A stretch of DNA of 46,833 bases from DATLBA01 sp035527275 (GTDB lineage Bacteria; Planctomycetota; Phycisphaerae; FEN-1346), in contig DATLBA010000082.1 of assembly GCA_035527275.1 (NCBI GenBank), forward strand, positions 1-46,833, given 5' to 3'. Of this stretch, positions 7,982 through 16,610 are shown in pieces. A program made the translations under genes and the position numbers. How positions within the stretch are numbered: position 1 is the stretch's first letter; every line of letters begins with the position of its first letter. The notes below the pieces were generated by a model, which saw only the letters and a program-made list of their open reading frames with translations, had not been told where the DNA came from and did no database searches.

Positions 7982-8024
7982 GGGAGCCGTGGCCGATACG
8001 ATCGACCACGGCCTCTCCTTTTTT
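7982..8024 (+). terminator. Intrinsic terminator of the MFS gene
   Basis: A GGGAGCCGTGG arm (7982-7992) pairs with CCACGGCCTCTCC (8006-8018, one bulged base) around a 13-nt loop, immediately followed by TTTTTT (8019-8024). It lies 60 bp after the MFS stop and ends before the convergent DUF1080-redoxin gene. Confidence 0.75.
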
Positions 8025-8095
8025 GTCGCGCTGTGCCCGACGGATCCGCACCGTCGGAGCAGTCCGTCGGTCCGAAAATCATCGGCCGAGCGCCG

Positions 8096-9244
8096 TCACT
8101 TGGCGTATTTGACCGAGCAGCCGTATGGTTGGGTGCGCGGCGTGCTGAGGGGTTTTCCGGCTAGGATTTCCTCAATCGCCCGTTCGACATAGTTGACGGG
8201 CGCCGCCTTGTTCCCGCCGGGATCGTCGTCGATGGCGCCGCTGTAAACCACGCTGCCGCCCTGGACGATACAGATGTGCGGCGTCGTCTTGGCGCCGTAT
8301 TTTCTTCCGATCTCGCCCGTGCGGTCGTCCAGAATCGGGTACGGGACGTTGTGTTCTTGGGCGAACTTCCTGTTCCTCTCGGGCGTCGAGTAATGCGTGC
8401 TGTTGACGGCGAGCCAGACAACGCCCTGGTCTTTGTACTTTTCCGCCAGGGCATCGAACGTGCCGCGATCGTAGTGCCGCCGGGAGACGGGGCAGTCGTA
8501 ATTCATCCACTCCAGGACGACGATCTTGCCGGCGAGGTCCGACAGGCTGACGTCCTTTTCGTCCTGGTCTTTCAGCGTGAACAAAGGGGCCGGCGGCTCG
8601 AGATAGAGGTTGCGGAACTCGATGGGCTTGCCTTCGCTTTGAAGGCAGATTTTCCCGGCGGCGACGGTGGTCCCGGTGGCCACGTTCTGGAGGACGCCGT
8701 TCACATAGACGTGGATGGAGTTGCCGCGGCACGCGATGTCGTAGGCGTTCCACTCGCCGAGCGGCTTCTCGCTGCTCTCCTTTTTCCTGGGGACTCGGGT
8801 GTCGCTCTTGTCCTGGTGCTCGTTGAAATCGGTGCCGTCGATGAGGTAGAAGTCGCCGGCGCGGCCCGACATCAACTGGCATTCGATGGATCTCGGCCAG
8901 ACGGCGTCCCTTCCCGTCATGTGGAGGAGGACGCCGGAGTTTCCGCCGCCTTCGGGCCAGCGCCACTCCAGGTGGAGTTTGTAGTCGGCGTAGTCGGCAG
9001 TGGTCTGCATGTAGCCGGCGGGGCTGCCCTCGCAGCGAATCACGCCGTCCTTCACGGACCAGACGGTTTTCGGGTCCACGTCGGCCTTTCCGAGGTGGAA
9101 GGTCCAACCGGTGAGGTCCTTGCCGTTGAAAAGCGGCGTCTTCTCTTTCGGCACGGTGGGGCCTTGCTCGGCGGCGAAGGCGCTGGCCGCCACCAGCACC
9201 GCCTGGGCCAGTACAATCAGCGTCGCAAAACAAGTGCGTCTCAC
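8096..9244 (-). CDS. Secreted DUF1080-redoxin fusion protein
   Basis: A 382-residue exported protein. GTG at 9244 follows a strong AAAAGGAGG site and opens a classical signal peptide (RRTCFATLIVLAQAVLVAAS...AFA). Residues ~30-212 form a DUF1080 (3-keto-disaccharide hydrolase-like, concanavalin-fold) domain, with PLFNGKDLTGW at its start and GGNSGVLLHM and EWNAYDIACRGNSIHVYVNG further on. Residues ~215-382 are an AhpC/TSA-redoxin-like thioredoxin fold (LFTLKDQDEKDVSLSDLAGK, NYDCPVSRRHY, PYPILDD) with a single Cys where a CxxC would be expected. The gene lies 37 bp downstream of the Gfo/Idh/MocA gene, with which it is probably co-transcribed. The role of the redoxin half is unknown. Confidence 0.87.
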   Translation of the reverse strand: MRRTCFATLIVLAQAVLVAASAFAAEQGPTVPKEKTPLFNGKDLTGWTFHLGKADVDPKTVWSVKDGVIRCEGSPAGYMQTTADYADYKLHLEWRWPEGGGNSGVLLHMTGRDAVWPRSIECQLMSGRAGDFYLIDGTDFNEHQDKSDTRVPRKKESSEKPLGEWNAYDIACRGNSIHVYVNGVLQNVATGTTVAAGKICLQSEGKPIEFRNLYLEPPAPLFTLKDQDEKDVSLSDLAGKIVVLEWMNYDCPVSRRHYDRGTFDALAEKYKDQGVVWLAVNSTHYSTPERNRKFAQEHNVPYPILDDRTGEIGRKYGAKTTPHICIVQGGSVVYSGAIDDDPGGNKAAPVNYVERAIEEILAGKPLSTPRTQPYGCSVKYAK

Positions 9245-9281
9245 GGATTTTCCTCCTTTTGTTACCCGCGGCCGGCCGACC

Positions 9282-10595
9282 TCAAAGGTCCCAACCCTTG
9301 CGGTAATCGCGCCGCACGTACTGGTTGATCTCGGGCACGTTCGTGCACTGCATCTTCTCGACGTCCCACTCGAGTTTCTTGCCCACGCCGGCGAACATCG
9401 CCAAGTGGCCCGCGAGCACGAACTCCGTGAGGGGGCCGGCGGAATCGATGAAGTTTGAGCAGGGCATCGTGCCGTTCTTGACGCCGTGGAACAGGTCTTC
9501 ATGGGGGCCGCCGTGGGCCCGCGGCAGCGTTTTCTCGGGCGACGGGAACGCCTTGTGCTTCTCCTCGGGAATGATCCGCGCATCGCTGCCGATGAGGCCT
9601 TTCTCGCCGACGAAGAGCGTAAACTCGCCGAACTCGCGTTCGTACTTCTTCTCGGTCTCGGTCATGATCTCGGGCTTCAGGCCGTCGTGGTCGTAGGAGA
9701 AGACCTTGACCGGGGGCATGTCGCCGCGCGCGGGAATGTCCCAGCGGATGACGTTGTCCTGCGGGTACATCTCGTCGCTGTCGCCCTTCGTGTTGATGCA
9801 CTCGACTGTGAACGTCTTCACTTGGCCAATGCGCAGGGCCCAGAACAGGGCGTCGAGGTTGTGGCAGCCCATGTCGCCGATGGTGCCGGTGCCGAACTGC
9901 CGCCAGGACCGCCAATTGAACGGGTGCAGGCCGTCGTGGTAGTCGCGGTAGGGCGCCGGGCCGATCCACAGGTCCCAGTGCAGGCCCTTGGGCGCGGGCT
10001 TGCTCTGCGGGCGGCCACCGCTGCCGCCGAAGTTGCGGCCGAGGATGGCGTGGGCCTCGAGGATGTTTCCGACGGCTCCGGCCCAGATGTACTCGCAGCA
10101 GCGGCGGATGCCCTCGCCGCAGTGGCCCTGGTTGCCCATCTGCGTGGCGACCTTCTTCTCGCGGGCAAACTCCGCCAGAGTCCGGGCCTCCCAGATACAG
10201 TAGGTAAGCGGCTTCTCCACATAGACGCCGGCGCCAAGCGCGATGGCTCGCATGGCGGCGAGGAAGTGGCTGTGGTCGGGTGTGGCGACAAAGACCGCGT
10301 CGAGGTCCTTGTGGGCGTCGTACAGTCGGCGGTAGTTGTTGTACGTCTTGGCGTTGGGGAACCCGTTGGCGGCTTCGGCCAAGCGCTGGTCGTCGACGTC
10401 GCACACGGCGACGAGATTCTCGCTGGCCGCAGGTCCGAGGTGCGTCCTTCCCTGGCCGCCACACCCCACGACCGCCGTGTTCAGTTTCTCATTGGCCGCA
10501 TAGGCCCTTGCGCTTGCGGACCCCGAAAGGATGACCAGCCCGGCGCCGGCGGCCGTCTGCTTCAGAAACTTCCGACGATTTATGCCCTTGGACAC
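9282..10595 (-). CDS. Tat-exported Gfo/Idh/MocA family oxidoreductase
   Basis: A 437-residue protein that starts at GTG 10595 behind AAAGGAG. The N terminus NRRKFLKQTAAGAGLVIL is a twin-arginine signal. The Rossmann domain shows AVVGCGGQGRTH; CDVDDQRLAEA and ATPDHSHFLAA follow, then the conserved EKPLTY lysine segment, and the C-terminal Gfo/Idh fold carries the GDMGCHNLDALFWAL histidine region. Exported family members such as glucose-fructose oxidoreductase fold with their nicotinamide cofactor before Tat export. The substrate is unknown, most likely a sugar. It heads a two-gene minus-strand operon with the DUF1080-redoxin gene. Confidence 0.9.
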   Translation of the reverse strand: MSKGINRRKFLKQTAAGAGLVILSGSASARAYAANEKLNTAVVGCGGQGRTHLGPAASENLVAVCDVDDQRLAEAANGFPNAKTYNNYRRLYDAHKDLDAVFVATPDHSHFLAAMRAIALGAGVYVEKPLTYCIWEARTLAEFAREKKVATQMGNQGHCGEGIRRCCEYIWAGAVGNILEAHAILGRNFGGSGGRPQSKPAPKGLHWDLWIGPAPYRDYHDGLHPFNWRSWRQFGTGTIGDMGCHNLDALFWALRIGQVKTFTVECINTKGDSDEMYPQDNVIRWDIPARGDMPPVKVFSYDHDGLKPEIMTETEKKYEREFGEFTLFVGEKGLIGSDARIIPEEKHKAFPSPEKTLPRAHGGPHEDLFHGVKNGTMPCSNFIDSAGPLTEFVLAGHLAMFAGVGKKLEWDVEKMQCTNVPEINQYVRRDYRKGWDL

Positions 10596-10654
10596 CTGAG
10601 GCTCCTTTCTATCATCCGGCGTTTTCCGCCCGGCTCGCGGCGTGGACGCCACCT

Positions 10655-10682
10655 ATTGTCTCTCTCGTCTAACACGAGTCAA
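10655..10682 (-). promoter_or_regulatory. Sigma-70-like promoter for the Gfo/Idh-DUF1080 operon
   Basis: On the minus strand TTGACT (10677-10682), a 16-bp spacer and GACAAT (10655-10660). Transcription would start about 50 nt before the GTG at 10595. Confidence 0.6.
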
Positions 10683-10848
10683 GGGCTAGGGTTCCGCAGG
10701 GAACGGCCTGTGCGTTCAAAATTGAGTTGCCTTGAAAGCGGAAGCGTGGTACAGGACGGGCCGTCTGTCCGTTTTGAAGTGGAAACCCGTGGTGGCCCCG
10801 TGGGTTCAAATAGGATGGGGCAAACGCCCTCAGAGGAGGAATCTGCTG

Positions 10849-11748
10849 ATGGAATGGATGGTGATGGTGGGAATCTTGATGGCATTGATGATGCTGGCGT
10901 CAGGTTTGGCGGCCCACGCTCAGTCGCAGGGCGCCGACGCTTCCTCCGGCAAGACACCGGCCGCCGACCGGCTGGGCTGGCGGCTGGCGGTGCAAGCGTA
11001 CAGTTTCAACCGCTATACGTTTTATGAGGCGGTTGAAAAGACGGCCTCCCTCGGGCTTCGCCACATCGAAGCGTATCCCGGACAGCGGCTGAGCAAAGAG
11101 AAACCGGATGCCAGCTTCGATCACAATATGAGCGAAGAACTTCAGGGGGAGGTTAAAGAGAAACTCGCGGCGGCAGGCGTCACGCTCATCAACTACGGCG
11201 TGGTGGGACTGGGCAACGACGAAGCCGAGTGCCGCAAGGTCTTCGAGTTCGCCAAAGCGATGGGCATTGAAACCATCGTCTCCGAGCCGCCCCCCGACGC
11301 CATGCCGCTCCTGGACAAGTTGTGCAACGAATACGGGATCAACGTGGCGATCCACAATCACCCGAAGCCGTCGCGCTACTGGAACCCGGACACGGTGCTG
11401 GAAGCGTGCGAGGGCTGCGGGCCGCGCGTCGGCGCCTGCGCGGATACCGGCCACTGGATGCGATCCGAAATCGGTCCGGTCGAGGCGCTGAAGAAACTCG
11501 AAGGCCGCATCGTCAGCCTGCACTTCAAGGACTTGAACGAGCGCGGCCAAGGTGCGCACGACGTGCCGTGGGGAACGGGCCAGGGTAAGGCTCGCCAGAT
11601 GCTGGCCGAACTCCACCGGCAGGGCCTCAAGGCCGTCTTCTCCATCGAATACGAATATGACTGGGACAACTCGCTGCCGGCGATAGCTCAGTGCGTCGAG
11701 TTTTTCGAGCAGGTGGCCGGGGAACTTGCCGCCGAGAAGAAAGAATAG
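10849..11748 (+). CDS. Secreted sugar phosphate isomerase/epimerase-like TIM barrel
   Basis: A 299-residue protein of the xylose-isomerase-like TIM barrel (AP endonuclease 2) superfamily. ATG at 10849 follows AGAGGAGGA. An N-terminal signal peptide (VMVGILMALMMLASGLAAHA) implies function outside the cytoplasm. Metal-site motifs of the family are visible: LRHIEAY, the IHNHPK histidines, GACADTGHW, SLHFKD and a C-terminal FSIEYE. Such proteins isomerise or epimerise sugars and keto-sugars using a divalent metal. Flanking Tat Gfo/Idh/MocA and DUF1080 genes suggest action on an oxidised sugar. A weak promoter (TTGCCT at 10728, 17 bp, TACAGG) lies upstream in the divergent region. Confidence 0.87.
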   Translation: MEWMVMVGILMALMMLASGLAAHAQSQGADASSGKTPAADRLGWRLAVQAYSFNRYTFYEAVEKTASLGLRHIEAYPGQRLSKEKPDASFDHNMSEELQGEVKEKLAAAGVTLINYGVVGLGNDEAECRKVFEFAKAMGIETIVSEPPPDAMPLLDKLCNEYGINVAIHNHPKPSRYWNPDTVLEACEGCGPRVGACADTGHWMRSEIGPVEALKKLEGRIVSLHFKDLNERGQGAHDVPWGTGQGKARQMLAELHRQGLKAVFSIEYEYDWDNSLPAIAQCVEFFEQVAGELAAEKKE

Positions 11749-11894
11749 GCGCACCGGTCAAGGCCGCGCCGCCGCCTCGGGCCATAATCCGTGGTCACAC
11801 CCCCGCGCGCTTTCTTTCGGGAAAAGCATTGCGTTTTGGCCGGAACACAATGAAAATTCCCAAAACGGGTTGCAAATGAAGAGGAGTCCGCAGG

Positions 11895-13259
11895 ATGTCG
11901 GATGGCCAGGGCAGCGTGAACGCGGAGCGGGGTTTAAGCAGGCGGGATTTCCTGACGTCGGCGGCGGCCGCCACAGGCGCCGGGTTCTGGCTGGCGTCGC
12001 CGCTGCGCGCCCAGACGCCTAAGTCGAAGAACGAGGACCTCCGCGTTGCCGTCATCGGCGCCGGCACTCAGGGCCGCGTCCTGATGCAGAATTGCCTGAA
12101 GATTCCGGGCGTCCGATTCGTGGCCGTCTGCGACATCTGGCGATACAGCCGGCGCTATGCCGAGCGGCGGCTCAAGGCCTACAAGCAGGAGGTCAACGTC
12201 TATGAAGATTACCGCGAGATGCTCGACAAGGAGAAGGACCTGGACGCCGTCCTGGTCGCCACGCCCGACTGGATGCACGCCGAGCACGCCATCGCCTGCC
12301 TGAAAGCCGGCAAGCACGTTTACTGCGAAAAGGAGATGTCGAATCATATCGAGAAAGCCCGCCAGATGGTCCTGGCCGCCCGCGAGACGGGAAAACTCCT
12401 CCAAATCGGCCACCAGCGCCGCAGCAATCCGCGCTACCTTCACGCCGTGGGCAAACTCCTGCGCGAGGCCAAACTCCTCGGGCGAATCACCAACGCATAC
12501 GGACAGTGGAACCGGGCCAAACAGCCGGACAAGGGGTGCCCCAAAGGGTACGAACTGGACCGGGCCACGCTCGAGAAGTACGGCTATGGGACCATGCACC
12601 AATTTCGCAACTGGCGGTGGTATAAGAAGTATGGCGGCGGCCCGATTGTCGATCTCGGGTCGCACCAGATTGACGTCTTCCAATGGTTCCTGGACACCCT
12701 CCCAAAATCGGTGACGGCCGCCGGCGGCGTCGATTATTATGAGAACCACGAATGGTATGATAATGTGATGGCTATCTTTGAATATGACACGCCGGACCAG
12801 ACCGTGCGCGCGTTCTACCAGGTCTTGACCACGACGAGCGCGCGCGGCTACCTCGAGACGTTCATGGGGGACGAGGGAACGCTTCAAATCTCCGAAGATC
12901 CCACCAAGTGCCGCGTCTATGCCGAGGGTTATCTGCCCAAGGACGCCTGGGACAAGTGGGCCGAGAAAGGCTATCTCGCCAGGATGCCGCCGCCAAAGGA
13001 AGAGCCGAAGGAGGCGATGGACGCCATCGTCAGCGTTTACAAGTCCGAGCCGCCCGTCGCCTGGCTCCTGCCGGTGGAACTTGAGAAGTCCTATCACCAG
13101 CCTCACCTGGAGAACTTTTTCGGCGCCATCCGACACGGCACGCCGCTCAACTGTCCGGCCGAAGTCGGCTACGAGAGCGCCGTCACGGTCCTGGCGGTCA
13201 ACAAGGCCGTCGAGGCGGCCAGGCGTCTCGACTTCAACCCGGAGGACTTCCAGGTTTGA
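11895..13259 (+). CDS. Second Tat-exported Gfo/Idh/MocA oxidoreductase
   Basis: A 454-residue protein with a twin-arginine signal (LSRRDFLTSAAAATGAGFWL) ahead of the Rossmann fold (VAVIGAGTQGRVL), an ATPDWMHAEH segment and the catalytic-lysine region. The usual EKP reads CEKEM, so the lysine is kept and the proline is replaced. The C-terminal domain has VDLGSHQIDVFQWFL. The start at 11895 follows GAAGAGGAG. A poor promoter-like pair (TTGCGT 11829, GAAAAT 11852) lies upstream. The stop codon overlaps the start of the seven-haem cytochrome, so the two proteins are made together. That suggests reducing equivalents from this enzyme, or from a partner, reach the cytochrome; this is inference. Confidence 0.9.
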   Translation: MSDGQGSVNAERGLSRRDFLTSAAAATGAGFWLASPLRAQTPKSKNEDLRVAVIGAGTQGRVLMQNCLKIPGVRFVAVCDIWRYSRRYAERRLKAYKQEVNVYEDYREMLDKEKDLDAVLVATPDWMHAEHAIACLKAGKHVYCEKEMSNHIEKARQMVLAARETGKLLQIGHQRRSNPRYLHAVGKLLREAKLLGRITNAYGQWNRAKQPDKGCPKGYELDRATLEKYGYGTMHQFRNWRWYKKYGGGPIVDLGSHQIDVFQWFLDTLPKSVTAAGGVDYYENHEWYDNVMAIFEYDTPDQTVRAFYQVLTTTSARGYLETFMGDEGTLQISEDPTKCRVYAEGYLPKDAWDKWAEKGYLARMPPPKEEPKEAMDAIVSVYKSEPPVAWLLPVELEKSYHQPHLENFFGAIRHGTPLNCPAEVGYESAVTVLAVNKAVEAARRLDFNPEDFQV

Positions 13260-15193
13260 CCCGAAGCCGAGGCAACCTGGCGCTCTTGGCCGCCTTTGCC
13301 GTCGCGCTCGCCGCCGCGGCGGACCCCGCCCCCGCTGAGACGGGCGAGGAGGCGGAGGCGGTCTCCGAGCCCGCCAGCCGCGCCACCTATGTCCACCGCA
13401 TTCCGCTCTACGACACCGAGGAGAACAAAATCACCCCGGACTCGGACCCGGCGCTTCCCTTTTCCACACGCGCGACGTGCGGCGATTGTCACGACTACGA
13501 GACGATAAGCGGCGGCTGGCACTTCAGCGCCCCCGACCCCGAGGCCGCTCCCGGCCGGCCCGCCCAGCCCTGGATCTGGGTCAGCCGAAAGGCCGGCGTG
13601 CAACTGCCGCTTTCCTATCGCCCGTGGCCGGGCACATACCGGCCCGAGGCCGTCGGCCTGACGCCCTGGCGGTTCGTCCTGCGCTTCGGCCGCCACATGC
13701 CCGGCGGCGGGCCGGGCGAAAAGTTCGCCGGCGAACCAGGCGACGACCCGGACGCCCGATGGCCGGTCTCCGGGAAACTCGAAATCGACTGCCTCCTGTG
13801 TCACGGCACCGACGCGGCCGGCGACCCGATTCAGTGGGGCCTGAACATCGCCGAGCAGAACTTGATGTGGGCGCCGGCGGCGACGAGCGGCCTGGCACAG
13901 GTGCGCGGCTCCGCCCGCGAAATGCCGGAAACCTACGACCCCTACATGGAGCCGAACGCCGAGGCCGCCGCCAAGGGCGGCCCCCGCGTCCTGTATGACA
14001 AGACCCGGTTCGATGACGAACAGAAGGGGTTCTTCGACGTGGACAAGCCCCTGGCCTCCCGGTGCTACTTCTGCCACACCAACCATCCGGTGGGCGATGG
14101 CAGCCCGGAGAAATGGGAGCGGGACGAGGATGTGCACCTTGCGGCCGGACTCGCCTGCGCGGACTGTCACCGTCACGGCCTGGACCACAAGATTTCGCGC
14201 GGCCACGAGGGCGAGGCCGACGAGTGCGGCCGGCCGGCCATCGCCACGTTGACCTGCCGGGGCTGCCACCTGGGGCACAATTTGCCGAACGGCATCCCCA
14301 CCGAGGGCGCGGGGCGCCTCGGCGCGCCGGTTCCCCGCCACGAGGGTCTCCCGATTGTGCACTTCGAGAAACTCTCCTGCACGGCGTGTCACTCGGGCCC
14401 GCGGCCGGGCCAGCGCGCCGGTCGCGTCCAGACTTCGCGCGCCCATGCGCTTGAGTTTGCCGGCGAGCATCGCGGCGACGACGCCCTGCCCTACATCGCC
14501 CAGCCGGTCTTCGTCCTGCAGAAGAATCCGAGGGATGGCCGCGAGGAGATCGCCCCGCACCGGATGATGTGGCCGGCGTTCTGGGGCCGCTTGGATGGCG
14601 AGGCCGTCACGCCCATCCCACCGGACGAAGTCCTAGACGTCGCCGAGGATATCCTGGAAGTTGAGGCTGGGGCTGATGAGTCCAAAGTCGTTCCGCTCAT
14701 TTCGCGCGAACAGATTTTCAAGACGCTCGCGGTTCTGGCCGCCGCCGACCCGAAGGCGGGAGAGCCGGTGTATGTCTGCGGCGGCAAACTGTACCGGCGC
14801 GGACCGGACGGGAATCTTATCGCCTCGGACCATCCGGCGGCGGCGCCTTACTCCTGGCCGCTCGCCCACGACGTCCGACCGGCCGCGCTCGCGCTCGGTT
14901 ACGGCGGCGAGTGCACCGACTGCCATTCAATGGACGCACCGTTCTTTTTCGGCAAGGTCGCGGCCGATGGGCCGGCGGACCTGGGCGAGCCGGTGACCGT
15001 AAGCATGTATGAGTTTCAGAATCAGGATCCGGTGGCCCTGGTTGCCTGGGCGCTGTCGTTCCAGTTCCGTCCGTTCCTGAAGGTGGTCGGGTTTGTCTCG
15101 GCGGGGGTGATTGCCGCCATCCTCATCCTATACGGCTTCAGGGCCCTGGCGGCCCTCTTGAAGTGGGCGGACCGGGAGGGTTCGCAAGGCTGA
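13256..15193 (+). CDS. Seven-haem c-type cytochrome with C-terminal membrane anchor
   Basis: A 645-residue protein with seven CxxCH haem-binding motifs: CGDCH (~75), CLLCH (~179), CYFCH (~270), CADCH (~301), CRGCH (~334), CTACH (~375) and CTDCH (~553). It has an N-terminal signal peptide (LALLAAFAVALAAAADPAPA) and a hydrophobic helix near the C terminus (VVGFVSAGVIAAILILYGF), so the haem domain should face the periplasm, anchored in the inner membrane. The start is TTG at 13256, overlapping the TGA of the preceding oxidoreductase gene as TTGA, with GGAGGA at 13241 as ribosome site. It resembles no single well-known multihaem enzyme. With the next gene it probably forms a quinone-linked electron-transfer unit. 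Confidence 0.88.
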   Translation: MTRSRGNLALLAAFAVALAAAADPAPAETGEEAEAVSEPASRATYVHRIPLYDTEENKITPDSDPALPFSTRATCGDCHDYETISGGWHFSAPDPEAAPGRPAQPWIWVSRKAGVQLPLSYRPWPGTYRPEAVGLTPWRFVLRFGRHMPGGGPGEKFAGEPGDDPDARWPVSGKLEIDCLLCHGTDAAGDPIQWGLNIAEQNLMWAPAATSGLAQVRGSAREMPETYDPYMEPNAEAAAKGGPRVLYDKTRFDDEQKGFFDVDKPLASRCYFCHTNHPVGDGSPEKWERDEDVHLAAGLACADCHRHGLDHKISRGHEGEADECGRPAIATLTCRGCHLGHNLPNGIPTEGAGRLGAPVPRHEGLPIVHFEKLSCTACHSGPRPGQRAGRVQTSRAHALEFAGEHRGDDALPYIAQPVFVLQKNPRDGREEIAPHRMMWPAFWGRLDGEAVTPIPPDEVLDVAEDILEVEAGADESKVVPLISREQIFKTLAVLAAADPKAGEPVYVCGGKLYRRGPDGNLIASDHPAAAPYSWPLAHDVRPAALALGYGGECTDCHSMDAPFFFGKVAADGPADLGEPVTVSMYEFQNQDPVALVAWALSFQFRPFLKVVGFVSAGVIAAILILYGFRALAALLKWADREGSQG

Positions 15194-15232
15194 CGCGGCG
15201 GACGGCCGCGCATCGGCATTGAGAAAGGCCGC

Positions 15233-15793
15233 ATGCTCGAAAACACGTTTCAAACACTTGCAATCATCGGCATGGCCGGAACATTCCTGGCGGTGGCGAT
15301 GCATTTTCTCGTTTCGGGCCGGAAGCGCCGAGCGGGCCTGCCGCAAGTCGAGGCGCGGCGAATGGGCCGATGGCACCGCCTCGTCTATGCCGTGACTGCG
15401 CTGGCGTTCGGAACCCTTGCGGTGACGGCCTTTTGGCCGGTTCTCGGCGGCGAATCCATCAGCGGTTGGCTCCTGATGCTCCACGTCGCGGCGGGGCCCG
15501 TCTTTGTGCTGGGCTTGATTGGCCTGGCGGTCCTCTGGGCCGAGCGCTGCCGGTTCGCCACGCGCGATGCGCCGGCAGGACAGTTCGCAACCGCTCGGAA
15601 GGTCGTTTTCTGGGTTCTCGTTGCCCTTGGCTGCGTCCTGATGCTGACGACGATGTTCAGCATGACGCAGATGTTCGGCACGCCCGGCCAGGAGTTCCTT
15701 CTTGACGTTCACCGATACGCAGCCTTGTTAATCGTCATGGCGGGTATCGTCCACGTGTATCTGGCCGGCGTGGCCAGGAGAAGGCCGGGCTAG
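15233..15793 (+). CDS. Cytochrome b-like integral membrane protein
   Basis: A 186-residue protein with five predicted membrane helices. Histidines sit in or beside helices where b-haem ligands would be expected: GRWHRLVYAVTAL, LLMLHVAAGPVF and VHRYAALLIVMAGIVHVYLAG. The layout resembles cytochrome b561 or formate-dehydrogenase gamma subunits. It lies 39 bp after the multihaem cytochrome, matching the common pairing of a periplasmic multihaem protein with a membrane quinone-reactive cytochrome b. No close family was recognised, so the haem content is inference from the histidine pattern. Confidence 0.7.
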   Translation: MLENTFQTLAIIGMAGTFLAVAMHFLVSGRKRRAGLPQVEARRMGRWHRLVYAVTALAFGTLAVTAFWPVLGGESISGWLLMLHVAAGPVFVLGLIGLAVLWAERCRFATRDAPAGQFATARKVVFWVLVALGCVLMLTTMFSMTQMFGTPGQEFLLDVHRYAALLIVMAGIVHVYLAGVARRRPG

Positions 15794-15866
15794 GGGCGCG
15801 GCAATTTCGTCGTGAGGCGGGCATGCCACCTGCCGCGCGACACGCAGGAACCGGCGAAATCGCCCG

Positions 15867-16592
15867 ATGGACCTGTCGATCGTCATTCCGGCGCATTGCG
15901 AGGGCCACAAGATCGGCCGCGACGTCGAGGCCGCCGCGGCATTCCTGGTCCGCCAGGGACTCAAGGGCGAAATCATCGTCGTGGACGACGGAAGTTCGGA
16001 CGAGACGGCCCAGGCGGCCGAACGCGCCGCAGTGCCGTCCGGCGTCGAGCGGCGCGTTATCCGCTACACACCCCATCGGGGAAAAGGGTGCGCCGTCCGA
16101 ACCGGCATGCGGGAAGCGCGCGGCGACTACGCCATGTTCGCCGACAGCGGCCTGTGCGTGCCGTATGAGAACGCCCTCCGAGGGCTCGACCTCATCAGAC
16201 AAGGCGAATGCGACGTCGCCCACGGCTCGCGCAAGTTGCCCGAAAGCGTCATCCGAAGGGCGCAGCCTCTCCATCGCCGCGCGCTGTCGCGCCTGTTCCG
16301 GACGCTCCTTTTCACTTTGGTCGGCATTCCGCGCGATCTGACCGACACCCAATGCGGCTTCAAGATCTATCGCGGCGACGTGGCCAGGGAGTTATACAGC
16401 GCCTGCGGGGCCGACGGTTTCATGTTCGACGTCGAGGTCCTGCTGCGAGCCGGGCGGAAAGGATACAGGGTCCGCGAATTTCCCGTCGAGTGGCGCTGTG
16501 ACCTGGACAGCCGATTGAAGCCGGCGCGGAACTGCTTCCGCACGCTTGCGGAACTCGTTCACATCAAGCGCGCCATCGGCAAAGAGCCGTAG
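15867..16592 (+). CDS. Family 2 glycosyltransferase (dolichyl-phosphate-type)
   Basis: A 241-residue soluble GT2. It shows the N-terminal LSIVIPAHCEG strand, the nucleotide-binding VVDDGSSDET motif near residues 38-47, GKGCAVRTGMREARGDY, and the TDTQCGFKIYRGDVA segment typical of polyprenyl-phosphate glycosyltransferases. The usual DADG metal site is replaced by FADSGL, so donor binding may differ. It has no membrane helices of its own. It probably glycosylates a lipid carrier for use by membrane glycosyltransferases such as the one at 17660-20323, which ends convergently nearby. No strong ribosome site precedes the ATG. Confidence 0.85.
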   Translation: MDLSIVIPAHCEGHKIGRDVEAAAAFLVRQGLKGEIIVVDDGSSDETAQAAERAAVPSGVERRVIRYTPHRGKGCAVRTGMREARGDYAMFADSGLCVPYENALRGLDLIRQGECDVAHGSRKLPESVIRRAQPLHRRALSRLFRTLLFTLVGIPRDLTDTQCGFKIYRGDVARELYSACGADGFMFDVEVLLRAGRKGYRVREFPVEWRCDLDSRLKPARNCFRTLAELVHIKRAIGKEP

Positions 16593-16610
16593 CCGATTCG
16601 CCGCCACTAC

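Noticed and set aside
5985..8051. 688-codon open frame opposite the MFS gene
   Set aside because: Histidine/arginine/glutamine-rich translation with no family, opposite a transporter with clear membrane helices.
13256..13259. TTG/TGA overlap as a possible frameshift fusion of oxidoreductase and cytochrome
   Set aside because: The cytochrome has its own signal peptide directly after the TTG and a GGAGGA site upstream, so separate translation fits better.
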